Assembly (NCBI GenBank): GCA_963717955.1
Contig: CAVQXR010000001.1
Span: 2,046,001 to 2,110,000 of the forward strand
Direction: 5' to 3'
Length of the DNA: 64,000 bases
Source: CAVQXR01 sp963717955
GTDB taxonomy: Bacteria > Actinomycetota > Thermoleophilia > Gaiellales > Gaiellaceae
The first letter of the stretch is position 1. Each line of letters begins with the position of its first letter. The translations under genes were made by a program, and so were the position numbers. The notes beneath the pieces were generated by a model that was given only the letters and a program-made list of their open reading frames with translations, did not search any database and was not told the origin of the DNA. Positions 16,759-26,000 of the stretch are shown here, piece by piece.

Positions 16759-18141
16759 CTACTGCGAGGTCTGGCGCAGCGCCGGGAACAGCACCACGTC
16801 GCGGATCGTCTCGCGGCCCGTGAAGAGCATCGCGAGGCGGTCGATCCCGAGGCCGATGCCGCCGGTCGGGGGCATGCCGTAGGAGAGCGCCTCGACGTAG
16901 TCGGGGTCGCCCTCCTCGGCGAGCACGTCGCCCGCCTCCCGCTCGGACCGCTGCATCGCGAAGCGCTCGGCCTGCTCGGCGGCGGTGTTGATCTCGGTGA
17001 AGGCGTTGCCGAGCTCCATGCAGGCGACGAAGTACTCGAACCGCTCCACGATCCGTGGGTCGCCGTCGGTCGCGCGGGCGAACGGCGAGAGCTCGACCGG
17101 GTAGTCGTAGACGATCGTCGGCTGCACCAGGCTCGGCTCGACGAACGCCGAGAGGGCGTGGTCGACGAGCTGCGCCCAGGTCGAGTCCTTCGACGTGTCG
17201 ACCCCGCGGCCGTCGAGCTCGGCGCGCAGCGCAGCCTGGTCGTCGATCCAGAGCCCGAGCTGCGCGAGCGCGTCGGGAAGCCGAACCCGCCGCCACGGTG
17301 CCTTCAGATCGACGTCGTGGCCGCGGAACTCGACCTTCGTCGTGCCGAGCACCTCGAGCGCCACATCCTGGACGAGCTGCTCGATCCGCTCCATCGTGTC
17401 CCGGTAGTCGGCGTACGCCTCGTACCACTCGAGCATCGTAAACTCGGGCTGGTGCTTGTACGAGATCCCCTCGTTGCGGAAGTCCTTGCCGAGCTCGTAG
17501 ACCTTCTCGAGCCCGCCCACGATCAGCCGTTTGAGGTAGAGCTCGGTCGCGACCCGCAGGTACAGGTCGGCGTCGAGCTCGTTGTGGTGCGTCACGAACG
17601 GGCGCGCGAACGCGCCACCGTACCGCGGCTGGAGCACGGGGGTCTCGACCTCGATGAAGCCGCGCTCGTCGAGCCAGCGCCGGATCGCCGAGACCATGCG
17701 GGATCGTGTGACGAAGTCGGCCCGCGCCTCGTCGCTCATCGCGAGGTCGAGATAGCGCTTGCGGTAGCGCGTCTCGGTGTCGGTGACGCCGTGGAAGGTG
17801 TCGGGCAGGGGAGCCTCGATCTTCGCGAGCAGCACGAGCTCGTCGACGGCGAGTGACGGCTCTCCGCGGCGCGTCCTGGCGGGCGCCCCGACGGCGCCGA
17901 CGATGTCGCCGAGGTCGACGTCCACCGCCCCACAGCGGTCCTCGGCACAGAGCAGCTGCATGCGTCCGGAGCGGTCGACGAGGTCGAGGAACGTCAACTT
18001 GCCGTGGCCGCGCCGCGCGAGCACGCGCCCGGCGACCCGGCGGCGCGTCGGCGCCTCGGCCCCGGGATCGAGCGGCTCCGCCTCGGCCCGGACGGTGGCG
18101 ATCTCGTCGCGATCCGGGAAGCGCTTGGGCAGGCCGTTCAC
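16759..18141 (-). CDS. lysS: lysyl-tRNA synthetase, class II
   Basis: 460 residues. Charges tRNA-Lys. An N-terminal OB-fold anticodon-binding domain (RRVAGRVLARRGHGKLTFLD) precedes the class II core: motif 1 RRWLDERGFIEVETP, motif 2 FRNEGISYKHQPEFT, motif 3 GIGLGIDRLAML. GTG 18141 is preferred over GTG 18162 because TAGGCT ends 7 nt upstream of it, giving a leaderless transcript; the extra 7 residues are unconserved. Confidence 0.96.
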   Translation of the reverse strand: MNGLPKRFPDRDEIATVRAEAEPLDPGAEAPTRRRVAGRVLARRGHGKLTFLDLVDRSGRMQLLCAEDRCGAVDVDLGDIVGAVGAPARTRRGEPSLAVDELVLLAKIEAPLPDTFHGVTDTETRYRKRYLDLAMSDEARADFVTRSRMVSAIRRWLDERGFIEVETPVLQPRYGGAFARPFVTHHNELDADLYLRVATELYLKRLIVGGLEKVYELGKDFRNEGISYKHQPEFTMLEWYEAYADYRDTMERIEQLVQDVALEVLGTTKVEFRGHDVDLKAPWRRVRLPDALAQLGLWIDDQAALRAELDGRGVDTSKDSTWAQLVDHALSAFVEPSLVQPTIVYDYPVELSPFARATDGDPRIVERFEYFVACMELGNAFTEINTAAEQAERFAMQRSEREAGDVLAEEGDPDYVEALSYGMPPTGGIGLGIDRLAMLFTGRETIRDVVLFPALRQTSQ

Positions 18142-18148
18142 AGGTGCG

Positions 18149-18154
18149 AGCCTA
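18149..18154 (-). promoter_or_regulatory. -10 element TAGGCT, leaderless lysS promoter
   Basis: The minus-strand hexamer ends 7 nt before GTG 18141 and decides that start. Confidence 0.5.
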
Positions 18155-18195
18155 CCCGCCACGTCGCCCTGGCGCGGGCCGACACCAGGTGGCGC

Positions 18196-18224
18196 TTGAC
18201 TGATGTCTAATTTGCTGTCATAGT
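18196..18224 (+). promoter_or_regulatory. promoter of the RHH/DUF4097 operon, -35 TTGACT / -10 CATAGT
   Basis: TTGACT (18196-18201) and CATAGT (18219-18224) are separated by 17 nt. The -10 ends 6 nt before ATG 18231, so the mRNA is leaderless. TGTC(A/T)-type half-sites recur three times between 18202 and 18230 and could be an operator for the encoded RHH protein (inference). Confidence 0.65.
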
Positions 18225-18230
18225 AATGTC

Positions 18231-18686
18231 ATGGAGCTCGACCCCTACCTGAGGACGCTGCGAAACCAGCTCGCGACGGCGGCCGAGACCGGGGACGTCG
18301 AGGCGCGGCAGGCCGCGGCGCTCCTCTCGACCACCCTCGAGCCGAGCTTCCGCCTTTCGCTCATGCACGCGCTCTCGGACTTCGCCGTCGAGGTGACGGC
18401 TGCGCTCGACGATCGCGTCGTCGAGATCGCCCTCGACGGGCTCGATCCGCGGGTCAGCGTGTCGCCCGCGACGGGCGAGGCCCGAGAGGCACCCGGGCCG
18501 GACCTCGAGGAGGACGGGGAGACGAGCAGGGTCTCGCTCCGGCTCCCCGCCGCGCTCAAGCACGAGGCCGAGACCCGCGCCGCAGACGCGCGTGTCTCGT
18601 TGAACACCTGGCTGGTCGAGACCGTTCGCACCGCCCTCAGGGCCAGCGGTAGCGGGCACCGGGTGCGGGGTTGGGTCCGAGGCTGA
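18231..18686 (+). CDS. ribbon-helix-helix (HicB/CopG-like) DNA-binding protein
   Basis: 151 residues. The C-terminal part TSRVSLRLPAALKHEAE followed by SLNTWLVETVRTAL is a classic RHH: an alternating beta-strand with Arg/Ser/Arg that would contact the major groove, then two helices. The first 95 residues are helical and acidic and may be the dimer or sensor region. It is followed 18 nt later by a DUF4097 gene, a pairing I recognise from other actinobacteria. Likely an autoregulator; no HicA toxin partner is visible. Confidence 0.75.
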   Translation: MELDPYLRTLRNQLATAAETGDVEARQAAALLSTTLEPSFRLSLMHALSDFAVEVTAALDDRVVEIALDGLDPRVSVSPATGEAREAPGPDLEEDGETSRVSLRLPAALKHEAETRAADARVSLNTWLVETVRTALRASGSGHRVRGWVRG

Positions 18687-18704
18687 CGGACTGGAGGTCG
18701 AAAG

Positions 18705-19568
18705 ATGGCAATCGTGGAGGATGGGCAGATGGAGGGCCGGCGGGAGTCGTTCCTGGCCTCGGGCCCGGTAGAGGTCGTGGCAGCGCTTGTGCGCGGGCGC
18801 CTCGAGGTCGATGCCGTGGGCTCCGAGGAAGTGACGGTCGAGATCTCGGTGGACGACCCGGCCGGCCCGGGAGCCACAGCCGGCCGCCTCGAGCTCGCCG
18901 CCCGCGCGATCCGGGAGACGGAGGTGCGCTTCTCGCCCTCGGACGGCGAGCTGGTCCTGCGAACCCCTCGCAACCACTCGCTTCGTAATGTCGGGCTCAG
19001 GATCTCGGCCGCGGTCCCGTCCGGGTCCGCGCTGACGGCCAAGGCGGGTCGCGCGTCCGTCCGGGTGAACGGTACGCTCGCGCGCCTCAACGTCGCCACC
19101 GGCTCGGGAGACATCGAGACCGGCGACGTGCACGGCGACGTCGAGATCAAGGCGGGCTCGGGAGACACCCGTCTCGGCCGGATCGGAGGGCACGCGCGGG
19201 CGCGCTCCGGGTCCGGCTCGTTCGAGGCACGGGCGATCGCACAGGCGGCCAAGATCATGACCGGGAACGGATCCATCACGGTCGGCGATGTCGGTGCCGA
19301 TCTCGCGGTCCGTACGGGAAACGGGGGCGTGACGGTCGAGGACGTGACGGCAGGCCGCCTCGATCTGGCCACCGGCTCGGGAGACATCCAGGTCGGGATC
19401 CACGACGGTGTCGCGGCCGAGATCGATCTCGTCTCGGGCTCCGGGAGCGCCCGCAGCGAGCTGGACGTGACCTCGGGCCCCGTGCCGGGTGTCACCGCGG
19501 TCAGGGTGCGAGCCCGCACGGGCAGCGGCGACGCGGTCGTGCTCCGAGCCGCTCGCGGCGAACCCTAA
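18705..19568 (+). CDS. DUF4097 beta-helix protein
   Basis: 287 residues, no signal peptide or membrane segment. The central two-thirds is a run of short repeats with GSGD/GNGS turns (e.g. VATGSGDIETGDVHGD, IKAGSGDTRLGRIGG), the pattern of DUF4097 right-handed beta-helices related to bactofilin-like scaffolds. It is the second gene of the RHH operon. Its last 14 codons lie in the first unit of a 118-bp tandem duplication, so the coding end is repeated downstream without a start. Biochemical role unknown. Confidence 0.8.
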   Translation: MAIVEDGQMEGRRESFLASGPVEVVAALVRGRLEVDAVGSEEVTVEISVDDPAGPGATAGRLELAARAIRETEVRFSPSDGELVLRTPRNHSLRNVGLRISAAVPSGSALTAKAGRASVRVNGTLARLNVATGSGDIETGDVHGDVEIKAGSGDTRLGRIGGHARARSGSGSFEARAIAQAAKIMTGNGSITVGDVGADLAVRTGNGGVTVEDVTAGRLDLATGSGDIQVGIHDGVAAEIDLVSGSGSARSELDVTSGPVPGVTAVRVRARTGSGDAVVLRAARGEP

Positions 19569-19759
19569 TAACCCCATCTCCGCGGCTGAACGGCCGGCTC
19601 GGCCGGCCGTGACCCGCGCAGGAGCCGGGCGGAGCCCGGCGAGCGGCGACGCGGTCGTGCTCCGAGCCGCTCGCGGCGAACCCTAATAACCCCATCTCCG
19701 CGGCTGAACGGCCGGCTCGGCCGGCCGTGACCCGCGCAGGAGCCGGGCGGAGCCCGGCG
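19524..19759. repeat. perfect 118-bp tandem duplication carrying palindromic repeat family II
   Basis: Two apparently identical 118-bp units (19524-19641 and 19642-19759). Each contains the DUF4097 C-terminal codons, two stop codons, then the family II double hairpin (CGGCCGGCTCGGCCGGCCG and GGAGCCGGGCGGAGCCCGGC). The second copy re-encodes the tail DAVVLRAARGEP. Confidence 0.92.
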
Positions 19760-19777
19760 GTCACGCACCGTCAGCCG

Positions 19778-20876
19778 CTACGGGCTGAGCCGATAGAGGC
19801 GGTACCAGTCGTTCTCGATCGGCAGCACCTCGAAGCGTGAGAAGCCGGCGTCGGTCGCATAACGCTCGACGGTCTCGGTTCGCATGACCGTCCCCGTTCC
19901 CGCAGGGTCGTCGCCCATCATCCCGACGGGCAGGCAATGGAGGATGCTCGCGCCGTACAGGAAGCGCTCGATCTCGCCTGCGGGCGCCTCGAAGCGGTCG
20001 GCGGTCCGCTCGTCGCAGACGACCACACAGCCTCCGTCGGCGAGCAGGCCGCGCGTCGTCCGCAGAACGTCGATCGGGCGCGACATGTCGTGCAGGGCCT
20101 CGAAGATCGTGACGAGGTCGTAGCGTCCTGTCCAGGTCGGGGTCGGCGGCGTCGCGACAGTGGAACTCCACCCGATCCTCGACCCCGCTCCCGGCGAGAT
20201 GCTTCCGCGCGAGATCGATCGACGGCGCGTCGAAGTCGATGCCGTCGACGCGCGCCTTCGGATAGGCGCGTGCGATCGTGATGCTCGAGATCCCGCCACC
20301 GCAGGCGAGGTCGGCGACTCGCGCCGGCGGGTCGGCGTGGAGCCGCTCGTGGAGATCGGTGATCGCGGGAAACCACTCGCTCCCGATGAGGTTCGTGTAG
20401 ATGGGGCGGGTGAAGGCCGCCTGCCCCTCGTAGAGGTCGGTTCCGTAGGCCGCGAACGGGAGCCCGGTGCCGGTGCGGTACGCCTCCATCAGCTGATCGA
20501 GCGGGCCGGCGAGCGCCACGAGCAGCCGCCCGAGCGGCGCCACGTGGTTGAGGCTGTCGGCGTCGAGCAGCGCCTCGTCGTGGCCGGCGGGCAGGCTGAA
20601 GCGTCGCGCGGCGGGGTCGTCCGAGTCCTCGTCCAGGTCCAGGATGCCGCTCGCGGCCTGCTGCTCGAGCCACTCGCGCGCATAGCGCTCGTGGATGCCG
20701 GCGGCCGACGCGAGCCCGGACGAGGTGGAGGGACCGAGGTCGGCCAGCGCCCGGTAGAGCCCGAGCCGGTCACCGAGGTAGACCGAGAGCACGTCGAGGG
20801 CCTCGATCGCTCCCATGAACAGCTTGCCGACGAGCGCGTCGCGACGCTCCTCGCGGGACGGGGAATCAGCCGTCAT
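19778..20876 (-). pseudogene. SAM-dependent methyltransferase, frameshifted
   Basis: Starts at ATG 20876 with GGAGG 8 nt upstream. The N-terminal part has a winged-helix dimerisation region (EALDVLSVYLGDRLGLYRAL) and the SAM motif VADLACGGGISSITIARAYP with the acidic end GIDFDAP. After DPDLD, near 20125-20133, the frame is lost; the continuation GRYDLVTIFEALHDMSRPID runs in a second frame to the stop at 19778. One extra base (CTGGACAGGACGC where CTGGACGGACGC is expected) explains it. Either a recent pseudogene or a sequence error. Intact, it would be about 365 residues. Substrate unknown. Family II repeats flank it on both sides. Confidence 0.85.
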
Positions 20877-20995
20877 CTGCGTCACCTCCTACGGGTTGAC
20901 GAGGCCGGATGATAGAGGCGCGCGAGGGGTGTGTCGAGGACCCGCGGCCGGACAGGTCAAGCCCCGACGGAAGCGATCGCGAGACGGTGCGGCTC

Positions 20996-21139
20996 GGAGC
21001 GGTGACCGCCGCCTCACGGCGGCTCCCCCGGCACGGCTGAGGCCGGGCTCGCCCGGCCTCGTTGCGTGGAGCGGTGACCGCCGCCTCACGGCGGCTCCCC
21101 CGGCACGGCTGAGGCCGGGCTCGCCCGGCCTCGTTGCGT
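20996..21139. repeat. perfect 72-bp tandem duplication carrying palindromic repeat family II
   Basis: Two identical 72-bp units (20996-21067, 21068-21139). Each begins GGAGCGGTGACCGCC and holds two hairpins (CCGCC/GGCGG and AGGCCGGGC/GCCCGGCCT). This fills the gap between the methyltransferase start and the greA stop. It is inverted relative to the 19.5-kb locus. Confidence 0.9.
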
Positions 21140-21141
21140 GC

Positions 21142-21615
21142 CTAGGCCGCCTTGATGTCCATGATCTTGAACCTCAGCGTGCCGCGCGGGGCTGCCACCT
21201 CGACGATCTCGCCCTTCTTCCTGCCCATGATCGCCTTGCCCACGGGCGACTCGTTCGAGAGGCGTTGCTCGGCGGGATTGGCTTCGGCGGAGCCGACGAT
21301 CGTGTACTCGACGGTCTCTTTTGCGTCCACGTCCCTGAGGCGCACCTTGACACCGATGCCGACGACGTCGGTCGTGACCTCGTCGGCCGCGATCACGCGG
21401 GCATTCGCGAATCGCTCCTCGAGCAGCGCGATGCGATGCTCGAGCAGCGCCTGCTCGTTCTTCGCGTCGTCGTACTCCGAGTTCTCGGTGATGTCACCGA
21501 ACTCGCGGGCGTGCTTGATCCGCTCCGCGACCTCGGCTCGCTTGACGCTCTTGAGATTCTCGATCTCCTCCTTGAGCTTCTCGTACCCCTCGGGGGTCAG
21601 AACGACTTCCTTCAC
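21142..21615 (-). CDS. greA: transcription elongation factor GreA
   Basis: 157 residues. Rescues backtracked RNA polymerase by stimulating transcript cleavage. The N-terminal coiled coil carries the tip acidic pair in AREFGDITENSEYDDAKNEQ; the C-terminal FKBP-like domain ends VAAPRGTLRFKIMDIKAA. GTG 21615 has GGAGG 5 nt upstream. A strong promoter lies about 65 nt upstream. Confidence 0.96.
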   Translation of the reverse strand: MKEVVLTPEGYEKLKEEIENLKSVKRAEVAERIKHAREFGDITENSEYDDAKNEQALLEHRIALLEERFANARVIAADEVTTDVVGIGVKVRLRDVDAKETVEYTIVGSAEANPAEQRLSNESPVGKAIMGRKKGEIVEVAAPRGTLRFKIMDIKAA

Positions 21616-21680
21616 GATTCCTCCGAAGACCCCTAAGACAGAAAAAGCGCGATACCGGGGAAGGCACCTCGCGACGGCCG

Positions 21681-21708
21681 ATTGTACCAGCGCCTGTTCA
21701 CGCGTCAA
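21681..21708 (-). promoter_or_regulatory. greA promoter, -35 TTGACG / -10 TACAAT
   Basis: The minus-strand hexamers at 21703-21708 and 21681-21686 are 16 nt apart. The predicted leader is about 58 nt and includes CTTTTTCTG and a GGAGG site. Confidence 0.7.
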
Positions 21709-21765
21709 TAAGCGGGTCGAACCACCGTGCCGAGACCGTTTCGGCCCGCGGTACCATTCTCCTTC

Positions 21766-22824
21766 GTGAAACTCGACCTCCACAGCTCCTGGCAGATTCG
21801 CGAGGTCGAGATCCCGACCCGCCTCGTGCTCGCTCCGATGGCGGGAGTCAGCGTCCAGGCCTTCCGGCGCCAGGGTCGACGGTTCGGAGCCGGGCTTGTG
21901 TGCTCGGAGATGGTGAGCTGCGCGGGTCTCGCGCACCGCGACGAGCGGAGCCTCGGCTACCTGCTGATCTCCGCCGACGAGCATCCGCTCTCCGTTCAGA
22001 TCTTCGGGTCCGACCCGGAGCTCATGGCCGAGGCCGCCCAGATGGTCGAGGCGGCCGGTGCCGATCTCGTCGACATCAACTTCGGCTGCCCGGTCCGGAA
22101 GGTCACGAAGACGGGCGCGGGGGCGAATCTCCTCGAGGAGGCCGATCTCGCGTGCCGGATCGTCGAGGCGGTGGCGGAGAGCGTTGCCGTGCCGGTCACG
22201 GTGAAGATGCGACGGGGTCGTGAGCATGGCTCGCGCGCCTGCCTCGACGTCGGCCCGAAGCTCGTGGAGGCAGGGGCGCAGGCGCTGACGCTGCACCCGC
22301 GCTCCGCGACGCAGATGTACACGGGCGAGGCCGACCATTCCCTGACCGCCGAGCTGGTCGATCGGGTCCCCGTGCCGGTGATCGCATCGGGCGACGTCAC
22401 CTCGCGGGCAGCGGCGCTCCAGACCCTCGAGCAGACGAGTGCGGCGGCCGTGATGGTCGGCCGGGCCGCGCAGGGCAACCCGTGGGTGCTGGCCGAGATC
22501 ATGGGGGAGGATCCGACCGGGCCGGCCCGCGAGGAGGTCGCCGGGGAGCTGCTGTTCTTCGTCGAGGAGACGGTCCGCGAGCTCGGCGAGCGGCGAGCCT
22601 CCGGGTTCCTGAAGAAGTTCTACGGGTGGTACCTGGGGCGCGGACGGTTCCCGCGGACGTTCAAGCAGGAGCTCGTCGAGCTCGGCACGGTCGGCGAGGT
22701 GGAGGAGCGGCTGCTCGCCGCCGCCCCGGGCTCGGCCGCCGTTCGGGATCGGCTCCGCTTCGAGCGAACCGGCCTCGGCGAGATCCTCCTCGAGCTGCCG
22801 ATCTCCGTCTACGGCGGCGGCTAG
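21766..22824 (+). CDS. dusB: tRNA-dihydrouridine synthase (DusB type)
   Basis: 352 residues. FMN/NADPH enzyme that reduces uridines in the tRNA D-loop. The TIM barrel starts at LVLAPMAGVSVQAFR; the catalytic cysteine is in DINFGCPVRKV about residue 106; phosphate/FMN-binding segments are IASGDVTS and GRAAQGNPW. GTG 21766 is chosen because the barrel begins about 20 residues later; TACCAT lies 8 nt upstream. The upstream GTG 21727 is possible but less likely. The stop codon is the first base triplet of repeat copy B. Confidence 0.92.
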   Translation: MKLDLHSSWQIREVEIPTRLVLAPMAGVSVQAFRRQGRRFGAGLVCSEMVSCAGLAHRDERSLGYLLISADEHPLSVQIFGSDPELMAEAAQMVEAAGADLVDINFGCPVRKVTKTGAGANLLEEADLACRIVEAVAESVAVPVTVKMRRGREHGSRACLDVGPKLVEAGAQALTLHPRSATQMYTGEADHSLTAELVDRVPVPVIASGDVTSRAAALQTLEQTSAAAVMVGRAAQGNPWVLAEIMGEDPTGPAREEVAGELLFFVEETVRELGERRASGFLKKFYGWYLGRGRFPRTFKQELVELGTVGEVEERLLAAAPGSAAVRDRLRFERTGLGEILLELPISVYGGG

Positions 22825-22987
22825 TGCGCCGTCCGGGGAATGGGGTGCGGTTCCTGGCGCGCGAAAAGCAAGCCAGACAAGGACGCAGGGAGCGCCAATA
22901 TGCAGGCATATTGGCGCGGCTGAGGACGCGGTCTGACGCCGCTTTGCAGCCGCCAGCACCGTGCCGTGTTCCCCGGACGGTGCACCA
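22822..22987 (+). repeat. structured repeat family I, copy B
   Basis: Arms pair over 17 consecutive positions (22824-22840 with 22969-22985, one G-T wobble). Inside are CTGG/CCAG, a central hairpin with a 12-bp self-complementary stem (22892-22903 with 22906-22917) and a GCGG/CCGC hairpin. Compared with copy A the loop-side blocks (GCGCGAAA, CAAGGACGCAGGGAGCGCC, GAGGACGC, TTGCAGCCGCC) are conserved, while the stems differ on both sides so pairing is kept. It begins at the dus stop codon. Confidence 0.85.
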
Positions 22988-23000
22988 ACCGCCGGGAACG

Positions 23001-23006
23001 TAGAAT
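23001..23006 (+). promoter_or_regulatory. -10 element TAGAAT, leaderless promoter of the cyclase fusion gene
   Basis: TAGAAT ends 6 nt before ATG 23013. It lies just outside the right arm of repeat copy B. Confidence 0.6.
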
Positions 23007-23012
23007 CAGGCC

Positions 23013-26000
23013 ATGGCGACGGTTGCAGGCGAGCGTCGCATCGTCACCGTGCTGTTCGCCGACGTCGTCGGCTCGACGGCGATCGGTGAGCGGCTCGGGC
23101 CGGAGCGCACGAAGCTGCTGTTCGACGAGGTGATGCGCGTCATGAGCGCCGAGGTCGAACGCTTCGGCGGGACCGTCGCGCAGTTCGTGGGTGACGAGCT
23201 CTACGCGGTGTTCGGAGCGCCTTATGCCCACGAGGACGACTCCGAGCGCGCGGTGCGGGCAGCGGTCGAGATTCAGGGCGCCCTCGGGCGCTACGCGAGC
23301 GAGGTCGCAGCGGCGTACGACATCGACCTCGCCTGCCGGATCGCGATCAACACCGGGCCGGTGGTGATCGCACCGGACAGCGAGGATCCATACAACGCGC
23401 TCGGCGAGACGGTCAACGTCGCGTCGCGGATCCAGAAGCTCGTCCGCGGCGGGCAGATCGTCATCGGCGCCGCGACGAAGCATCAGGTCGACGGCTGCTT
23501 CGAGCTCGAGGAGCTCGGGCCGCAGGACCTGCGCGGTGTGAGCGCGCCGGTCGCGACGTTCCGGGTCGTCGGCACGCTCGCTTCAGCCAATGCCCTCCCG
23601 GCCGGCCCGCTCGTCGGACGGGACTTCGAGCTCTCCCTGCTCGAGCGCACGATGGACGACCTCGCAGACGGGCGCGGCGCGATCGTGACGATCCACGGCG
23701 AGCCGGGGATCGGCAAGTCGCGTCTCGTCGCAGAGGCCCGGCGCCGCCACGAGGGGCGAATCCGCTTCCTCGAGGGTCGGGCGGTCTCCTACACGCAGCG
23801 ACTCCCCTACTGGCCCGTCAGGGAGCTGCTTCGGGACTGGCTGTCGGTCAGTGCCGCCAGTCCGGAGGCACGCGTGCGGCTCGAGCTCAAGACCGCTCTC
23901 GGCCGGCTGTTCGGCTCCGACGCCGACGCCCCGTACCCGTTCATCGCGAGCCTTCTCGGAATCACGCTGGAGCCCGACGCCGCGCAGCGCATCCGCGAGC
24001 TCAATCGCGAGAGCGTCCAGCGCGAGACGTTCGAGTTCTTCGGGGAGCTCGTGTTTCGCCTCGCGGGCGCAGGAGCCCTCTGCCTCGTCCTCGACGACCT
24101 CCACTGGGCGGACGACGCGACACTCGAGCTCCTCGAGCACCTGCTCGCGACGACCGACGAGGCCGGAGTCGGCCTCGTTCTCCTGTACCGGAGCGAGCGC
24201 GAGCACGGCTCCTGGCGGCTCGGCGAGCGGGCCCGGTCGCAGTACCCGCACCGCTACCGCGAGCTCGAGCTGCGCCCGCTGCCCGACGACGCGAGCCGCA
24301 CCCTCGCCTCGAGCGTGGCGGCCGGCGAGCTGCCCGAATCCGTCGCGGCGTTGCTCGCAGACCGCTCGGGCGGGAACCCGTTCTTCCTGGAGGAAGCCCT
24401 GCGTGACCTGATCGAGCGCGGATCGCTCCGCCGGGAGAACGGGCGGTTCGTGCTCGCCGTCGGCATCGACGAGCTCGCAGTGCCGACCATCGTGCAGGGG
24501 GCGCTCCAGGCCCGCATCGACCGCCTCGACCCGGGAACGCGCGAGGTCATCAGCTACGCGGCCGTGATCGGCCGGAGCTTCGAGATGCCGCTGCTGGAGG
24601 AGATCCTCGACCACGACCAGGTCCACGCGGCCCTCTCGGAGCTGCAGCGACTCGACCTCATCGTCGAGGAGCGACGGCGGCCCGTCCCCGAGTACCGGTT
24701 CCGACACGGCCTCGTCCACGAGGTCGCGTACACGAGCCTGCTCGACTCGCGCCGGTGCCGGCTGCACGAGCTCGTCGGCGAGGCGCTGGAGCGCATCGCA
24801 GGCGAGACGCCACCCTACGGGTTGCTCGCCCACCATTTCGCGGAGGCGGACGTGGCCGGGAAGGCGGCCGAGTACCTGCTCAAGGCCGGCGATGCCGCCC
24901 GCGCCCTGTACGCGAACCAGGAGGCGCTCGAGCACTACCGGCAGGCGCGCTCGTTCCTGGCGCGGCTCGGGGACGACGAACGCACCCGCGAGACCCTGTT
25001 CCGGATGGCCCTCGTCCACCACCTCGCGTTCGACTTCGAGCAGGCCGAGGCCGAGTACGACGAGGCGTTCTGCTGCCGAGTCGAGCCGCCGCCCGCGCTC
25101 GAGCCGACGGAGACGCTCGAGACGGTGATCAGCCGCCCCGGCACGTTCGCGCCGAGCCACGTGTACTCGACCGAGGGCATGCAGATCACCGACCATCTGT
25201 TCCGCGGGCTCCTGAGCCTCGACGGTGACATGAACGTCGTGCCGGAGCTCGCCGACAACTTCCGCGTCTCGACCGACGGGCGGACGTACCTCTTCCGGCT
25301 CCGCGAGGGCGTGTGCTGGAGCGACGGCGTGCCGCTCGTGGCCGACGACTTCGTCTACGCCTGGGAGCACCTCACGCGCGAGAGCCTGCCCACGGGGTTC
25401 CTCCTCGACGACGTCGACGGCATCACCGCGCTCGACGATCGCACGCTCGAGGTCCGCCTGCGCGAGCCGCGCAGCTACTTCCCGTTCCTCGTCGCCGCCC
25501 CATGGGCCTACCCGTGGCCCCGCCACCGTTGCGAGGAGCTGGGGGACGCCTGGAGCGAGCCGCAGAACCTCGTCGGCAACGGGCCGTTCGTGCTCTCCGA
25601 GCTGACTGACGACCACGCGCTCCTCACCGTGAACTCGCGCTGGAACGGCCCGCGCGGGAACGTTCGCGAGATCCGCTTCACGTTTCGGGAATCCCGGGCG
25701 AGCGCCCTGCCCGAGTGGCAGGCGGGCCGGTACGACGTCCTCTACGCATTCGATCGCGGCGCAGCGGATGCTCCCGACACGGTGGCGGAGCTGTTCTCGA
25801 CGCTGTCGATGCAGTACGTCGGTTTCAACGCCGACCGGCCGCCGTTCTCGAATGTGCTCGTGCGGCGCGCGTTCTCCCACGCCGTCGACCGGGAGCGCCT
25901 GCGGCCGATCTTCGGCGAGGTTCCGCGGCCTGCCGCGCGTGCCGGCGCCCTCCCACCGGCGATGCCGGGGCATTCGCACCGAATCGCGCTCGAGCACGAC

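Noticed and set aside
19489..19686. Separate 65-codon ORF at the end of the DUF4097 gene
   Set aside because: It is created by the 118-bp tandem duplication copying the coding end; no start signal of its own.
19524..21139. CRISPR array
   Set aside because: The repeats are just two adjacent identical units per locus with no spacers, and no cas genes are present.
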